Assembly: GCA_027186245.1 (NCBI GenBank)
Contig: CP114481.1
Span: forward strand, 43,989,501 to 44,053,500
DNA from: Coriaria nepalensis
Lineage: Eukaryota > Streptophyta > Magnoliopsida > Cucurbitales > Coriariaceae
DNA length: 64,000 nt
Direction: 5' to 3'
This document shows positions 54,198 through 64,000 of this stretch, one piece after another. Made by a program: the position numbers and the translations under genes. The notes below the pieces were generated by a model. The model searched no databases. It worked only from the letters and a program-made list of their open reading frames with translations, and was not told where the DNA came from. Each line of letters begins with the position of its first letter. The first letter of the stretch is position 1.

Positions 54198-55771
54198 GCA
54201 AACTTTCCTTGGATTGATCATTTGCAAGTTATGCACAAAACTTGTGTTTGTAGTGCAAAAATAGAATTCGTTCGACTTGCTTTGAAAGAAGATATTGAGT
54301 TGAAATGACTCATTGAAATGATTTTAAGGTTAAACGAATGCACACTTTCGTTGCATTGATCATTTGCAAGTTATGCACAAAACTTGCGTTTGTAGTGCAA
54401 AAATAGAATGCGTTCGACTTGCTTTGAAATAAGTTATTGACTTGAAATGACTCATTGAAATGATTTTAAGGTTAAACGAATGCACACTTTCCTTGCATTG
54501 ATCATTTGCAAGTTATGCACAAAACTTGTGTTTGTAGTGCAAAAATAGAATTCGTTCGACTTGCTTTGAAAGAAGATATTGAGTTGAAATGACTCATTGA
54601 AATGATTTTAAGGTTAAACGAATGCACACTTTCCTTGCATTGATCATTTGCAAGTTATGCACAGAAGTTGTGTTTGTAGTGAAAAAACAGAATTCGTTCG
54701 AATTGCTTTGAAAGAAGATATTGAGTTGAAATGACTCACTGAAATGATTTTAAGGTTAAACGAATGCACACTTTCCTCGCATTGATCATTTGCAAGTTAT
54801 GCACAAAACTTGTGTTTGTAGTGCAAAAATAGAATGCGTTCGACTTGCTTTGAATGAAGATATTGACTTGAAATGACTCATTGAAATGATTTTAAGGTTA
54901 AACGAATGCACACTTTCGTTGCATTGATCATTTGCAAATTATGCACAAAACATGTGTTTGTAGTGCAAAAATAGAATGCGTTCGACTTGCTTTGAAATAA
55001 GTTATTGACTTGAAATGACTCATTGAAATGATTTTAAGGTTAAACGAACGCACACTTTCCTTGCATTGATCATTTGCAAGTTATGCACAAAACTTGCGTT
55101 TGTTGAGCAAAAATAGAATTCGTTCGAATTGCTTTGAAAGAAGATATTGAGTTGAAATGACTCATTGAAATGATTTTAAGGTTAAACGAATGCACACTTT
55201 CGTTGCATTGATCATTTGCAAGTTATGCACAAAACTTGCGTTTGTAGTGCAAAAATAGAATGCGTTCGACTTGCTTTGAAATAATTTATTGACTTGAATT
55301 GACTCATTGAAATGATTTTAAGGTTAAACGAATGCACACTTTCCTTGCATTGATCATTTGCAAGTTATGCACAAAACTTGTGTTTGTAGTGCAAAAATAG
55401 AATTCGTTCGACTTGCTTTGAAAGAAGATATTGAATTGAAATGACTCATTGAAATGACTCATTGAAATGATTTTAAGGTTAAACGAATGCACACTTTCCT
55501 TGCATTGATCATTTGCAAGTTATGGACAAAACTTGTGTTTGTTGTGCAAAAATAGAATTCGTTCGAATTGCTTTGAAAGAAGATATTGACTTGAAATGAC
55601 TCATTGAAATCATTTTAAGGTTAAACGAATGCACACTTTCCTTGCATTGATCATTTGCAAGTTATGCACAAAACTTGTGTTTGTAGTGCAAAAATAGAAT
55701 TCGTTCGAATTGCTTTGAAAGAAGATATTGAGTTGAAATGACTCATTGAAATGATTTTAAGGTTAAACGAA
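54198..55771 (+). repeat. Mosaic of pieces from the preceding 16-monomer units
   Basis: It first follows the 51913 series for two to three monomers. It then switches to a copy of about 53445-54130 at offset 1136 (8 monomers; CAGAAG 53526/54662). Near 55270 it switches again to a copy of 52130-52490 at offset 3137 (22 monomers plus 13 bp). Phase switches occur at monomer-register positions without visible junction damage. Confidence 0.85.
55438..55463 (+). repeat. Second copy of the 13-bp direct duplication
   Basis: Same GAAATGACTCATT doubling as at 52301, exactly 3137 bp downstream and in the same flanking context (TTGAATTGACTC one monomer before). It was therefore copied as part of a block and did not arise twice. 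Confidence 0.93.
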
Positions 55772-57190
55772 TGGACACTTTCCTTGCATTGATCATTTGC
55801 AAGTTATGCACAAAACTTGTGTTTGTAGTGCAAAAATAGAATTCGTTCCACTTGCTTTGAAATAAGTTATTGACTTGGACTGACTCATTGCAATGATTTT
55901 AAGGTTAAACGAATGCACACTTTACCTGCATTGATCATTTGCAAGTTATGCACAAAAGTTGTGTTTGTAGTGAAAAAATAGAATTCGTTCGAATTGCTTT
56001 GAAAGAAGATATTGAGTTGAAATGACTCATTGAACTGATTTTAAGGTTAAACGAATGCACACTTTCCTTGCATTGATCATTTGCAAGTTATGCACAAAAC
56101 TTGGGTTTGTAGTGCAAAAGTAGAATGCGTTCGACTTACTTTGAAATAAGTTATTGACTTGAAATGACTCATTGAAATGATTTTAAGGTTAAACGAATGC
56201 ACACTTTCCTTGCATTGATCATTTGCAAGTTATGCACAAAACTTGTGTTTGTAGTGCAAAAATAGAATGCGTTCGACTAGCTTTGAAAGAAGATATTGAC
56301 TTGAAATTACTCATTGAAATGATTTTAAGGTTAAACGAATGCACACTTTCGTTGCATTGATCATTTGCAAGTTATGCACAAAACTTGTGTTTGTAGTGCA
56401 AAAATAAATTCGTTCGACTTGCTTTGAAATAAGTTATTGACTTGAAATGACTCATTGAAATGATTTTAAGGTTAAACTAATGCACACTTTCCTTGCATTG
56501 ATCATTTGCAAGTTATGCACAAAACTTGTGTTTGTTGTGCAAAAATAGAATTCGTTCGAATTGCTTTGAAAGAAGATATTGAGTTGAAATGACTCATTGA
56601 AATGATTTTAAGGTTAAACGAATGCACACTTTCGTTGCATTGATCATTTGCAAGTTATGCACAAAACTTGCGTTTGTAGTGCAAAAATAGAATGCGTTCG
56701 ACTTGCTTTGAAATAAGTTATTGACTTGAAATGACTCATTGAAATGATTTTAAGGTTAAACGAATGCAAACTTTCCTTGGATTGATCATTTGCAAGTTAT
56801 GCACAAAACTTGTGTTTGTAGTGCAAAAATAGAATTCGTTCGACTTGCTTTGAAAGAAGATATTGAGTTGAAATGACTCATTGAAATGATTTTAAGGTTA
56901 AACGAATGCACACTTTCGTTGCATTGATCATTTGCAAGTTATGCACAGAAGTTGTGTTTGTAGTGAAAAAACAGAATTCGTTCGAATTGCTTTGAAAGAA
57001 GATATTGAGTTGAAATGACTCACTGAAATGATTTTAAGGTTAAACGAATGCACACTTTCCTCGCATTGATCATTTGCAAGTTATGCACAAAACTTGTGTC
57101 TGTAGTGCAAAAATAGAATGCGTTCGACTTGCTTTGAATGAAGATATTGACTTGAAATGACTCATTGAAATGATTTTAAGGTTAAACGAA
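55772..57190 (+). repeat. 10-monomer higher-order repeat, unit 1
   Basis: Begins at TGGACAC and runs through TTTACCTGC, GAACTG with CTTGGG and GTGCAAAAGTAG, GACTTACTTTG, GACTAGC, CTTGCG, GCAAACTTTCCTTGG, CAGAAG with GAAAAAACAG, CTCGC, TGAATGAAG. It differs from units 2 and 3 in the middle, where it carries AAAAATAAATTCG and AAACTAATG monomers in place of GATCTTAAGG / GCGCAAAAC ones. Confidence 0.9.
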
Positions 57191-58610
57191 TGGACACTTT
57201 CCTTGCATTGATCATTTGCAAGTTATGCACAAAACTTGTGTTTGTAGTGCAAAAATAGAATTCGTTCCACGTGCTTTGAAATAAGTTATTGACTTGGACT
57301 GACTCATTGCAATGATTTTAAGGTTAAACGAATGCACACTTTACCTGCATTGATCATTTGCAAGTTATGCACAAAAGTTGTGTTTGTAGTGAAAAAATAG
57401 AATTCTTTCGAATTGCTTTGAAAGAAGATATTGAGTTGAAATGACTCATTGAACTGATTTTAAGGTTAAACGAATGCACACTTTCCTTGCATTGATCATT
57501 TGCAAGTTATGCACAAAACTTGGGTTTGTAGTGCAAAAGTAGAATGCGTTCGACTTACTTTGAAATAAGTTATTGACTTGAAATGACTCATTGAAATGAT
57601 TTTAAGGTTAAACGAATGCACACTTTCCTTGCATTGATCATTTGCAAGTTATGCACAAAACTTGTGTTTGTAGTGCAAAAATAGAATGCGTTCGACTAGC
57701 TTTGAAAGAAGATATTGACTTGAAATGACTCATTGAAATGATCTTAAGGTTAAACGAATGCACACTTTCCTTGTATTGATCATTTGCAAGTTATGCGCAA
57801 AACTTGTGTTTGTAGTGCAAAAATAGAATGCGTTCGACTAGCTTTGAAAGAAGATATTGACTTGAAATGACTCATTGAAATGATTTTAAGGTTAAACGAA
57901 TGGACACTTTCCTTGCATTGATCATTTGCAAGTTATGCACCAAACTTGTGTTTGTAGTGCGAAAATAGAATTCGTTCGAATTGCATTGAAATAGGTTATT
58001 GACTTGAAATGACTCATTGAAATGATTTTAAGGTTAAACGAATGCACACTTTCGTTGCATTGATCATTTGCAAGTTATGCACAAAACTTGCGTTTGTAGT
58101 GCAAAAATAGAATGCGTTCGACTTGCTTTGAAATAAGTTATTGACTTGAAATGACTCATTGAAATGATTTTAAGGTTAAACGAATGCAAACTTTCCTTGG
58201 ATTGATCATTTGCAAGTTATGCACAAAACTTGTGTTTGTAGTGCAAAAATAGAATTCGTTCGACTTGCTTTGAAAGAAGATATTGAGTTGAAATGACTCA
58301 TTGAAATGATTTTAAGGTTAAACGAATGCACACTTTCGTTGCATTGATCATTTGCAAGTTATGCACAGAAGTTGTGTTTGTAGTGAAAAAACAGAATTCG
58401 TTCGAATTGCTTTGAAAGAAGATATTGAGTTGAAATGACTCACTGAAATGATTTTAAGGTTAAACGAATGCACACTTTCCTCGCATTGATCATTTGCAAG
58501 TTATGCACAAAACTTGTGTTTGTAGTGCAAAAATAGAATGCATTCGACTTGCTTTGAATGAAGATATTGACTTGAAATGACTCATTGAAATGATTTTAAG
58601 GTTAAACGAA
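57191..58610 (+). repeat. 10-monomer higher-order repeat, unit 2
   Basis: Period 1420 bp. Shared markers with unit 3 are CTTGGG (57520/58940) and GCGCAA (57795/59215). Against unit 3 I noticed about seven single-base differences, for example TTCCACGTGC near 57268 and GAATTCTTTCG near 57402. Confidence 0.92.
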
Positions 58611-59316
58611 TGGACACTTTCCTTGCATTGATCATTTGCAAGTTATGCACAAAACTTGTGTTTGTAGTGCAAAAATAGAATTCGTTCCACTTGCTTTGAA
58701 ATAAGTTATTGACTTGGACTGACTCATTGCAATGATTTTAAGGTTAAACGAATGCACACTTTACCTGCATTGATCATTTGGAAGTTATGCACAAAAGCTG
58801 TGTTTGTAGTGAAAAAATAGAATTCGTTCGAATTGCTTTGAAAGAAGATATTGAGTTGAAATGACTCATTGAACTGATTTTAAGGTTAAACGAATGCACA
58901 CTTTCCTTGCATTGATCATTTGCAAGTTATGCACAAAACTTGGGTTTGTAGTGCAAAAGTAGAATGCGTTCGACTTACTTTGAAATAAGTTATTGACTTG
59001 AAATGACTCATTGAAATGATTTTAAGGTTAAACGAATGCACACTTTCCTTGCATTGATCATTTGCAAGTTATGCACAAAACTTGTGTTTGTAGTGCAAAA
59101 ATAGAATGCGTTCAACTAGCTTTGAAAGAAGATATTGACTTGAAATGACTCATTGAAATGATCTTAAGGTTAAACGAATGCACACTTTCCTTGTATTGAT
59201 CATTTGCAAGTTATGCGCAAAACTTGTGTTTGTAGTGCAAAAATAGAATGCGTTCGACTAGCTTTGAAAGAAGATATTGACTTGAAATGACTCATTGAAA
59301 TGATTTTAAGGTTAAA
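58611..59316 (+). repeat. 10-monomer higher-order repeat, partial unit 3
   Basis: Repeats the first half of unit 2 (TTTACCTGC, CTTGGG, GACTTACTTTG, GATCTTAAGG, TTGTATTG, GCGCAAAAC) and then leaves the series after the second GACTAGC monomer. Private changes are TTTGGAAG and AAAAGCTGTG near 58780-58800 and TTCAACTAGC near 59113. Confidence 0.9.
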
Positions 59317-61072
59317 CGAATGCACACTTTCGTTGCATTGATCATTTGCAAGTTATGCATAAAACTTGCGTTTGTAGTGCAAAAAATAGAATGCGTTCGA
59401 CTTGCTTTGAAAGAAGATATTGACTTGAAATGACTCATTGAAATGATTTTATGGTTAAACGAATGCACACTTTCGTTGCATTGATCATTTGCAAGTTATG
59501 CACAAAACTTGTGTTTGTAGTGCAAAAATAGGTTGCGTTCGACTTGCTTTGAAATAAGTTATTGACTTGAAATGACCCATTGAAATGATTTTCAGGTTAA
59601 ACGAATGCACACTTTCCTTGCATTAATCATTTGCAAGTTATGCACAAAACTTGTGTTTGTAGTCCAAATTATAGAATTCGTTCGAATTGCTTTGAAAGAC
59701 GACATTGAGTTGAAATGACTCATTGAAATGATTTTAAGGTTAAACGAATGCACACTTTCCTTGCATTGATCATTTGTAAGTTATGCACAAAACTTGTGTT
59801 TGTAGTGCAAAAATAGAATGCGTTCGACTTGCTTTGAAAGAAGATATTGACTTGAAATGACTCATTGAAATGATTTTATGGTTAAACGAATGCACACTTT
59901 CGTTGCATTGATCATTTGCAAGTTATGCACAAAACTTGTGTTTGTAGTGCAAAAATAGGTTGCGTTCGACTTGCTTTGAAATAAGTTATTGACTTGAAAT
60001 GACTCATTGAAATGATTTTATGGTTAAACGAATGCACACTTTCCTTGCATTAATCATTTGCAAGTTATGCACAAAACTTGTGTTTGTAGTGCAAATTATA
60101 GAATTCGTTCGAATTGCTTTGAAAGATGATATTGTGTTGAAATGACTCATTGAAATGATTTTAAGGTTAAACGAATGCACACTTTCCTTGCATTGATCAT
60201 TTGCAAGTTATGCACAAAACTAGTGTTTGTAGTGCAAAAATAAAATGCGTTCGACTTGCTTTGAAATAAGTGATTGACTTGAAATGACTCATTGAAATGA
60301 TTTTAAGGTTAAACGAATGCACACTTTCCTTGCATTGATCATTTGCAAGTTATGCACAAAACTTGTGTTTGTAGTGCAAAAATAGAATTCGTTCGACTTG
60401 CTTTGAAAGAAGATATTGAGTTGAAATGACTCATTGAAATGATTTTAAGGTTAAACGAATGCACACTTTCCTTGCATTGATCATTTGCAAGTTATGCACA
60501 GAAGTTGTGTTTGTAGTGAAAAAATAGAATTCGTTCGAATTGCTTTGAAAGAAGATATTGAGTTGAAATGACTCACTGAAATGATTTTAAGGTTAAACGA
60601 ATGCACACTTTCCTTGCATTGATCATTTGCAAGTTATGCACAAAACTTGTGTTTGTAGTGCAAAAATAGAATGCGTTCGACTTGCTTTGAATGAAGATAT
60701 TGACTTGAAATGACTCATTGAAATGATTTTAAGGTTAAACGAATGCACACTTTCGTTGCATTGATCATTTGCAAGTTATGCACAAAACATGTGTTTGTAG
60801 TGCAAAAATAGAATGCGTTCGAGTTGCTTTGAAATTAATTATTGACTTGAAATGACTCATTGAAATGATTTTAAGGTTAAATGAATGCACACTTTCCTTG
60901 CATTGATCATTTGCAAGTTATGCACAAACCTTGTGTTTGTTGTGCAAAAATAGAATTCGTTCGAATTGCTTTGAAAGAAGATATTGAGTTGAAATGACTC
61001 ATTGAAATGATTTTAAGGTTAAACGAATGCACACTTTCGTTGCATTGATCATTTGCAAGTTATGCACAAAAC
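59130..61072 (+). repeat. Distant copy of the 13373-15315 block (module B type)
   Basis: Markers align at offset 45757 (later 45756): GCGCAA (13458/59215), six-A GTGCAAAAAATAG (13620/59377), AAATTATAG (13909/59666 and 14336/60093), CAGAAG (14743/60499), and the GAAATTAATT monomer (15055/60811). Between about 60095 and 60480 one monomer is missing and another has been gained, so the total length is unchanged. Confidence 0.88.
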
Positions 61073-64000
61073 TTGCGTTTGTAGTGCAAAAATAGAATGC
61101 GTTCGACTTGCTTTGAAATAAGTTATTGACTTGAAATGACTCATTGAAATGATTTTAAGGTTAAACGAATGCACACTTTCCTTGCATTGATCATTTGCAA
61201 GTTATGCACAAAACTTGTGTTTGTAGTGCAAAAATAGAATTCGTTTGACTTGCTTTGAAAGAAGATATTGAGTTTAAATGACTCATTGAAATGATTTTAA
61301 GGTTAAACGAATGCACACTTTCCTTGCATTGATCATTTGCAAGTTATGGACAAAACTTGTGTTTGTTGTGCAAAAATAGAATTCGTTCGAATTGCTTTGA
61401 AAGAAGATATTGAGTTGAAATGACTCATTGAAATGATTTTAAGGTTAAACGAATGCACACTTTCCTTGCATTGATCATTTGCAAGTTATGCACAAAACTT
61501 GGGTTTGTAGTGCAAAAATAGAATTCGTTCGAATTGCTTTGAAAGAAGATATTGAGTTGAAATGACTCATTGAAATGATTTTAAGGTTAAACGAATGGAC
61601 ACTTTCCCTGCATTGATCATTTGCAAGTTATGCACAAAACTTGTGTTTGTAGTGCAAAAATAGAATTCATTCCACTTGCTTTGAAATAAGTTATTGACTT
61701 GGACTGACTCATTGCAATGATTTTAAGGTTAAACGAATGCACACTTTACCTGCATTGATCATTTGCAAGTTATGCACAAAAGTTGCGTTTGTAGTGAAAA
61801 AATAGAATTCGTTCGAATTGCTTTGAAAGAAGATATTGAGTTGAAATGACTCATTGAACTGATTTTAAGGTTAAACGAATGCACACTTTCGTTGCATTGA
61901 TCATTTGCAAGTTATGCACAAAACTTGTGTTTGTAGTGCAAAAATAGAATTCGTTCCACTTGCTTTGAAAGAAGATATTGACTTGAAATGACTCATTGCA
62001 ACGATTTTATGGTTAAACGAATGCACACTTTCGTTGCATTGATCATTTGCAAGTTATGCACAAATCTTGTGTTTGTAGTGCAAAAATAGAATGCGTTCGA
62101 CTTGCTTTGAAATAAGTTATTGACTTGAAATGACTCATTGAAATGATTTTAAGGTTAAACGAATGCACACTTTCCTTGCATTGATCATTTGCAAGTTATG
62201 CACAAAACTTGTGTTTGTAGTGCAAAAATAGAATGCGTTCGACTAGCTTTGAAAGAAGATATTGACTTGAAATGACTCATTGAAATGATTTTAAGGTTAA
62301 ACGAATGCACACTTTCGTTGCATTGATCATTTGCAAGTTATGCACAAAACTTGTGTTTGTAGTGCAAAAATAAATTCGTTCTACCTGCTTTGAAATAAGT
62401 TATTGACTTGAAATGACTCATTGAAATGATTTTAAGGTTAAACTAATGCACACTTTCCTTGCATTGATCGTTTGCAAGTTATGCACAAAACTTGTGTTTG
62501 TTGTGCAAAAATAGAATTCGTTCGAATTGCTTTGAAAGAAGATATTGAGTTGAAATGACTCATTGAAATGATTTTAAGGTTAAACGAATGCACACTTTCT
62601 TTCCATTGATCATTTGCAAGTTATGCACAAAACTTGTGTTTGTAGTGCAAAAATAGGTTGCGTTCGACTTGCTTTGAAATAAGTTATTGAGTTGAAATGA
62701 CTCATTGAAATGATTTTCAGGTTAAACGAATGCACACTTTCCTTGCATTAATCATTTGCAAGTTATGCACAAAACTTGTGTTTGTAGTGCAAATTATAGA
62801 ATTCGTTCGAATTGCTTTGAAAGATGACATTGAGTTGAAATGACTCATTGAAATGATTTTAAGGTTAAACGAATGCACACTTTCCTTGCATTGATCATTT
62901 GCAAGTTATGCACAAAACTTGTGTTTGTAGTGCAAATTATAGAATTCGTTCGAATTGCTTTGAAAGATGATATTGAGTTGAAATGACTCATTGAAATGAT
63001 TTTAAGGTTAAACGAATGCACACTTTCCTTGCATTGATCATTTGCAAGTTATGCACAAAACTTGTGTTTGTTGTGCAAAAATAGAATTCGTTCGACTTGC
63101 TTTGAAAGAAGATATTGAGTTGAAATGACTCATTGAAATGATTTTAAGGTTAAACGACTGCACACTTTCCTTGCATTGATCATTTGCAAGTTATGCACAG
63201 AAGTTGTGTTTGTAGTGAAAAAATAGAATTCGTTCGAATTGCTTTGAAAGAAGATATTGAGTTGAAATGACTCACTGAAATGATTTTAAGGTTAAACGAA
63301 TGCACACTTTCGTTGCATTGATCATTTGCAAGTTATGCACAAAACTTGTGTTTGTAGTGCAAAAATAGAATGCGTTCGACTTGCTTTGAATGAAGATATT
63401 GACTTGAAATGACTCATTGAAATGATTTTAAGGTTAAACGAATGCACACTTTCCTTGCACTGATCATTTGCAAGTTATGCACAAAACTTGTGTTTGTAGT
63501 GCAAAAATAGAATTCGTTCGACTTGCATTGAAAGAAGATATTGAGTTGAAATGACTCATTGAAATGATTTTAAGGTTAAACGAATGCACACTTTCCTTGC
63601 ATTGATCATTTGCAAGTTATGCACAGAAGTTGTGTTTGTAGTGAAAAAATAGAATTCGTTCGAATTGCTTTGAAAGAAGATATTGAGTTGAAATGACTCA
63701 CTGAAATGATTTTAAGGTTAAACGAATGCACACTTTCGTTGCATTGATCATTTGCAAGTTATGCACAAAACTTGTGTTTGTAGTGCAAAAATAGAATGCG
63801 TTCGGCTTGCTTTGAATGAAGATATTGACTTGAAATGACTCATTGAAATGATTTTAAGGTTAAACGAATGCACACTTTCGTTGCATTGATCATTTGCAAG
63901 TTATGCACAAAACATGTGTTTGTAGTGCAAAAATAGAATGCGTTCGACTTGCTTTGAAATTAATTATTGACTTGAAATGACTCATTGAAATGATTTTAAG
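61073..64000 (+). repeat. Terminal stretch, mixture of earlier variant series
   Basis: About 20 monomers. The GGACAC / TTTACCTGC / GAACTG series appears once more (about 61590-61870). The GACTAGC / AAAAATAAATTCG / AAACTAATG series follows (about 62240-62450), then AATAGGTTGCG / TTTTCAGG / AAATTATAG (about 62650-62945). Finally a 426-bp (3-monomer) repeat is marked by CAGAAG at 63198 and 63624. The window ends inside a monomer. Confidence 0.88.

Larger units (their letters stand above)
1..64000 (+). repeat. Satellite DNA array, 142-bp monomer, about 450 head-to-tail copies
   Basis: The same 142-bp motif fills the entire window. GAATTC or its variant GAATGC recurs every 142 bp (for example at 128, 270, 411 and 553), with only 1-2 bp shifts from small indels. 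All copies are in one orientation and I found no inversion and no foreign sequence. Composition is about 68% A+T. Monomer length, the EcoRI site and A+T richness fit the major satellite of the beetle Tenebrio molitor, which is inference from memory. Satellites of this kind form constitutive heterochromatin around centromeres. No coding, RNA or mobile element is present, so every gene-free stretch of this window is this repeat. Confidence 0.99.

Noticed and set aside
45685..55492. Further minus-strand frames of 62-76 codons at 45685, 46548, 47247, 52167 and 55304
   Set aside because: Same explanation. The two near 52.2 and 55.3 kb exist because the 13-bp duplication (13 leaves remainder 1) shifts the frame, not because of coding selection.
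1..64000. CRISPR-like array
   Set aside because: The units are 142 bp and directly adjacent, with no unique spacers and graded variation along the whole unit. That is satellite structure, not short repeats with spacers.
1..64000. Transposon, rDNA, tRNA or histone-type tandem gene array
   Set aside because: No terminal repeats, long open frames, or tRNA- or rRNA-like motifs were seen on either strand. The unit is too short for known gene arrays.
1..64000. Telomeric or subtelomeric repeats
   Set aside because: No runs of TTAGG, TCAGG or TTAGGG-type units occur, only the 142-bp satellite.

Overview
The whole 64 kb window is one uninterrupted head-to-tail array of a single satellite DNA. The monomer is 142 bp, about 68% A+T (45 G/C in the type copy at 5670-5811), and is present about 450 times. 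Every copy reads in the same direction. I see no gene, RNA gene, transposon, microsatellite tract or unrelated spacer, and both window ends fall inside a monomer, so the array continues past both edges.

The organism is very probably a eukaryote, and most likely a beetle. A 142-bp, A+T-rich satellite with an EcoRI site (GAATTC) in many monomers fits the major satellite known from the mealworm Tenebrio molitor (Tenebrionidae). This identification rests on monomer length, the EcoRI site and composition recalled from memory, not on an alignment. Another tenebrionid with a 142-bp satellite, such as Palorus, remains possible. Pericentromeric or centromeric heterochromatin is the likely location, but nothing in the sequence proves it.

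The real content is in how monomer variants are arranged. Linked diagnostic positions define classes: GAATTC monomers usually continue with GATATTGAG, while GAATGC monomers usually continue with GTTATTGAC or GATATTGAC. These variants form multi-monomer blocks that have been copied at several scales. From 0-19 kb, blocks of 1-2.4 kb recur at offsets of 2703, 3839, 5827, 5970 and 8246 bp. From 19.1-23.4 kb there is a 2132-bp (15-mer) tandem duplication with one difference seen. From 26.3-29.2 kb there is a 1421-bp (10-mer) tandem duplication with no difference seen. From 29-34 kb the array is largely an alternating dimer. From 34-42 kb there are duplications of 2128, 568 and 710 bp plus local 2- and 3-mers. 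From 45.6-48.9 kb an 11-mer (1562 bp) duplication carries a two-monomer patch matching 43.7 kb. From 49.6-55.6 kb a 16-mer is duplicated and then recombined. From 55.8-59.3 kb a 10-mer higher-order repeat runs about 2.5 times. From 59.1-61.1 kb the array returns to a block seen at 13.4-15.3 kb, 45.76 kb away.

There is no gene cooperation to describe. Within each monomer the notable elements are several short inverted repeats and a TGACTCA motif (the AP-1/GCN4-type bZIP consensus), repeated hundreds of times. Short open frames on the minus strand are by-products of the repeat: because 142 leaves remainder 1 on division by 3, the reading frame rotates at every monomer.
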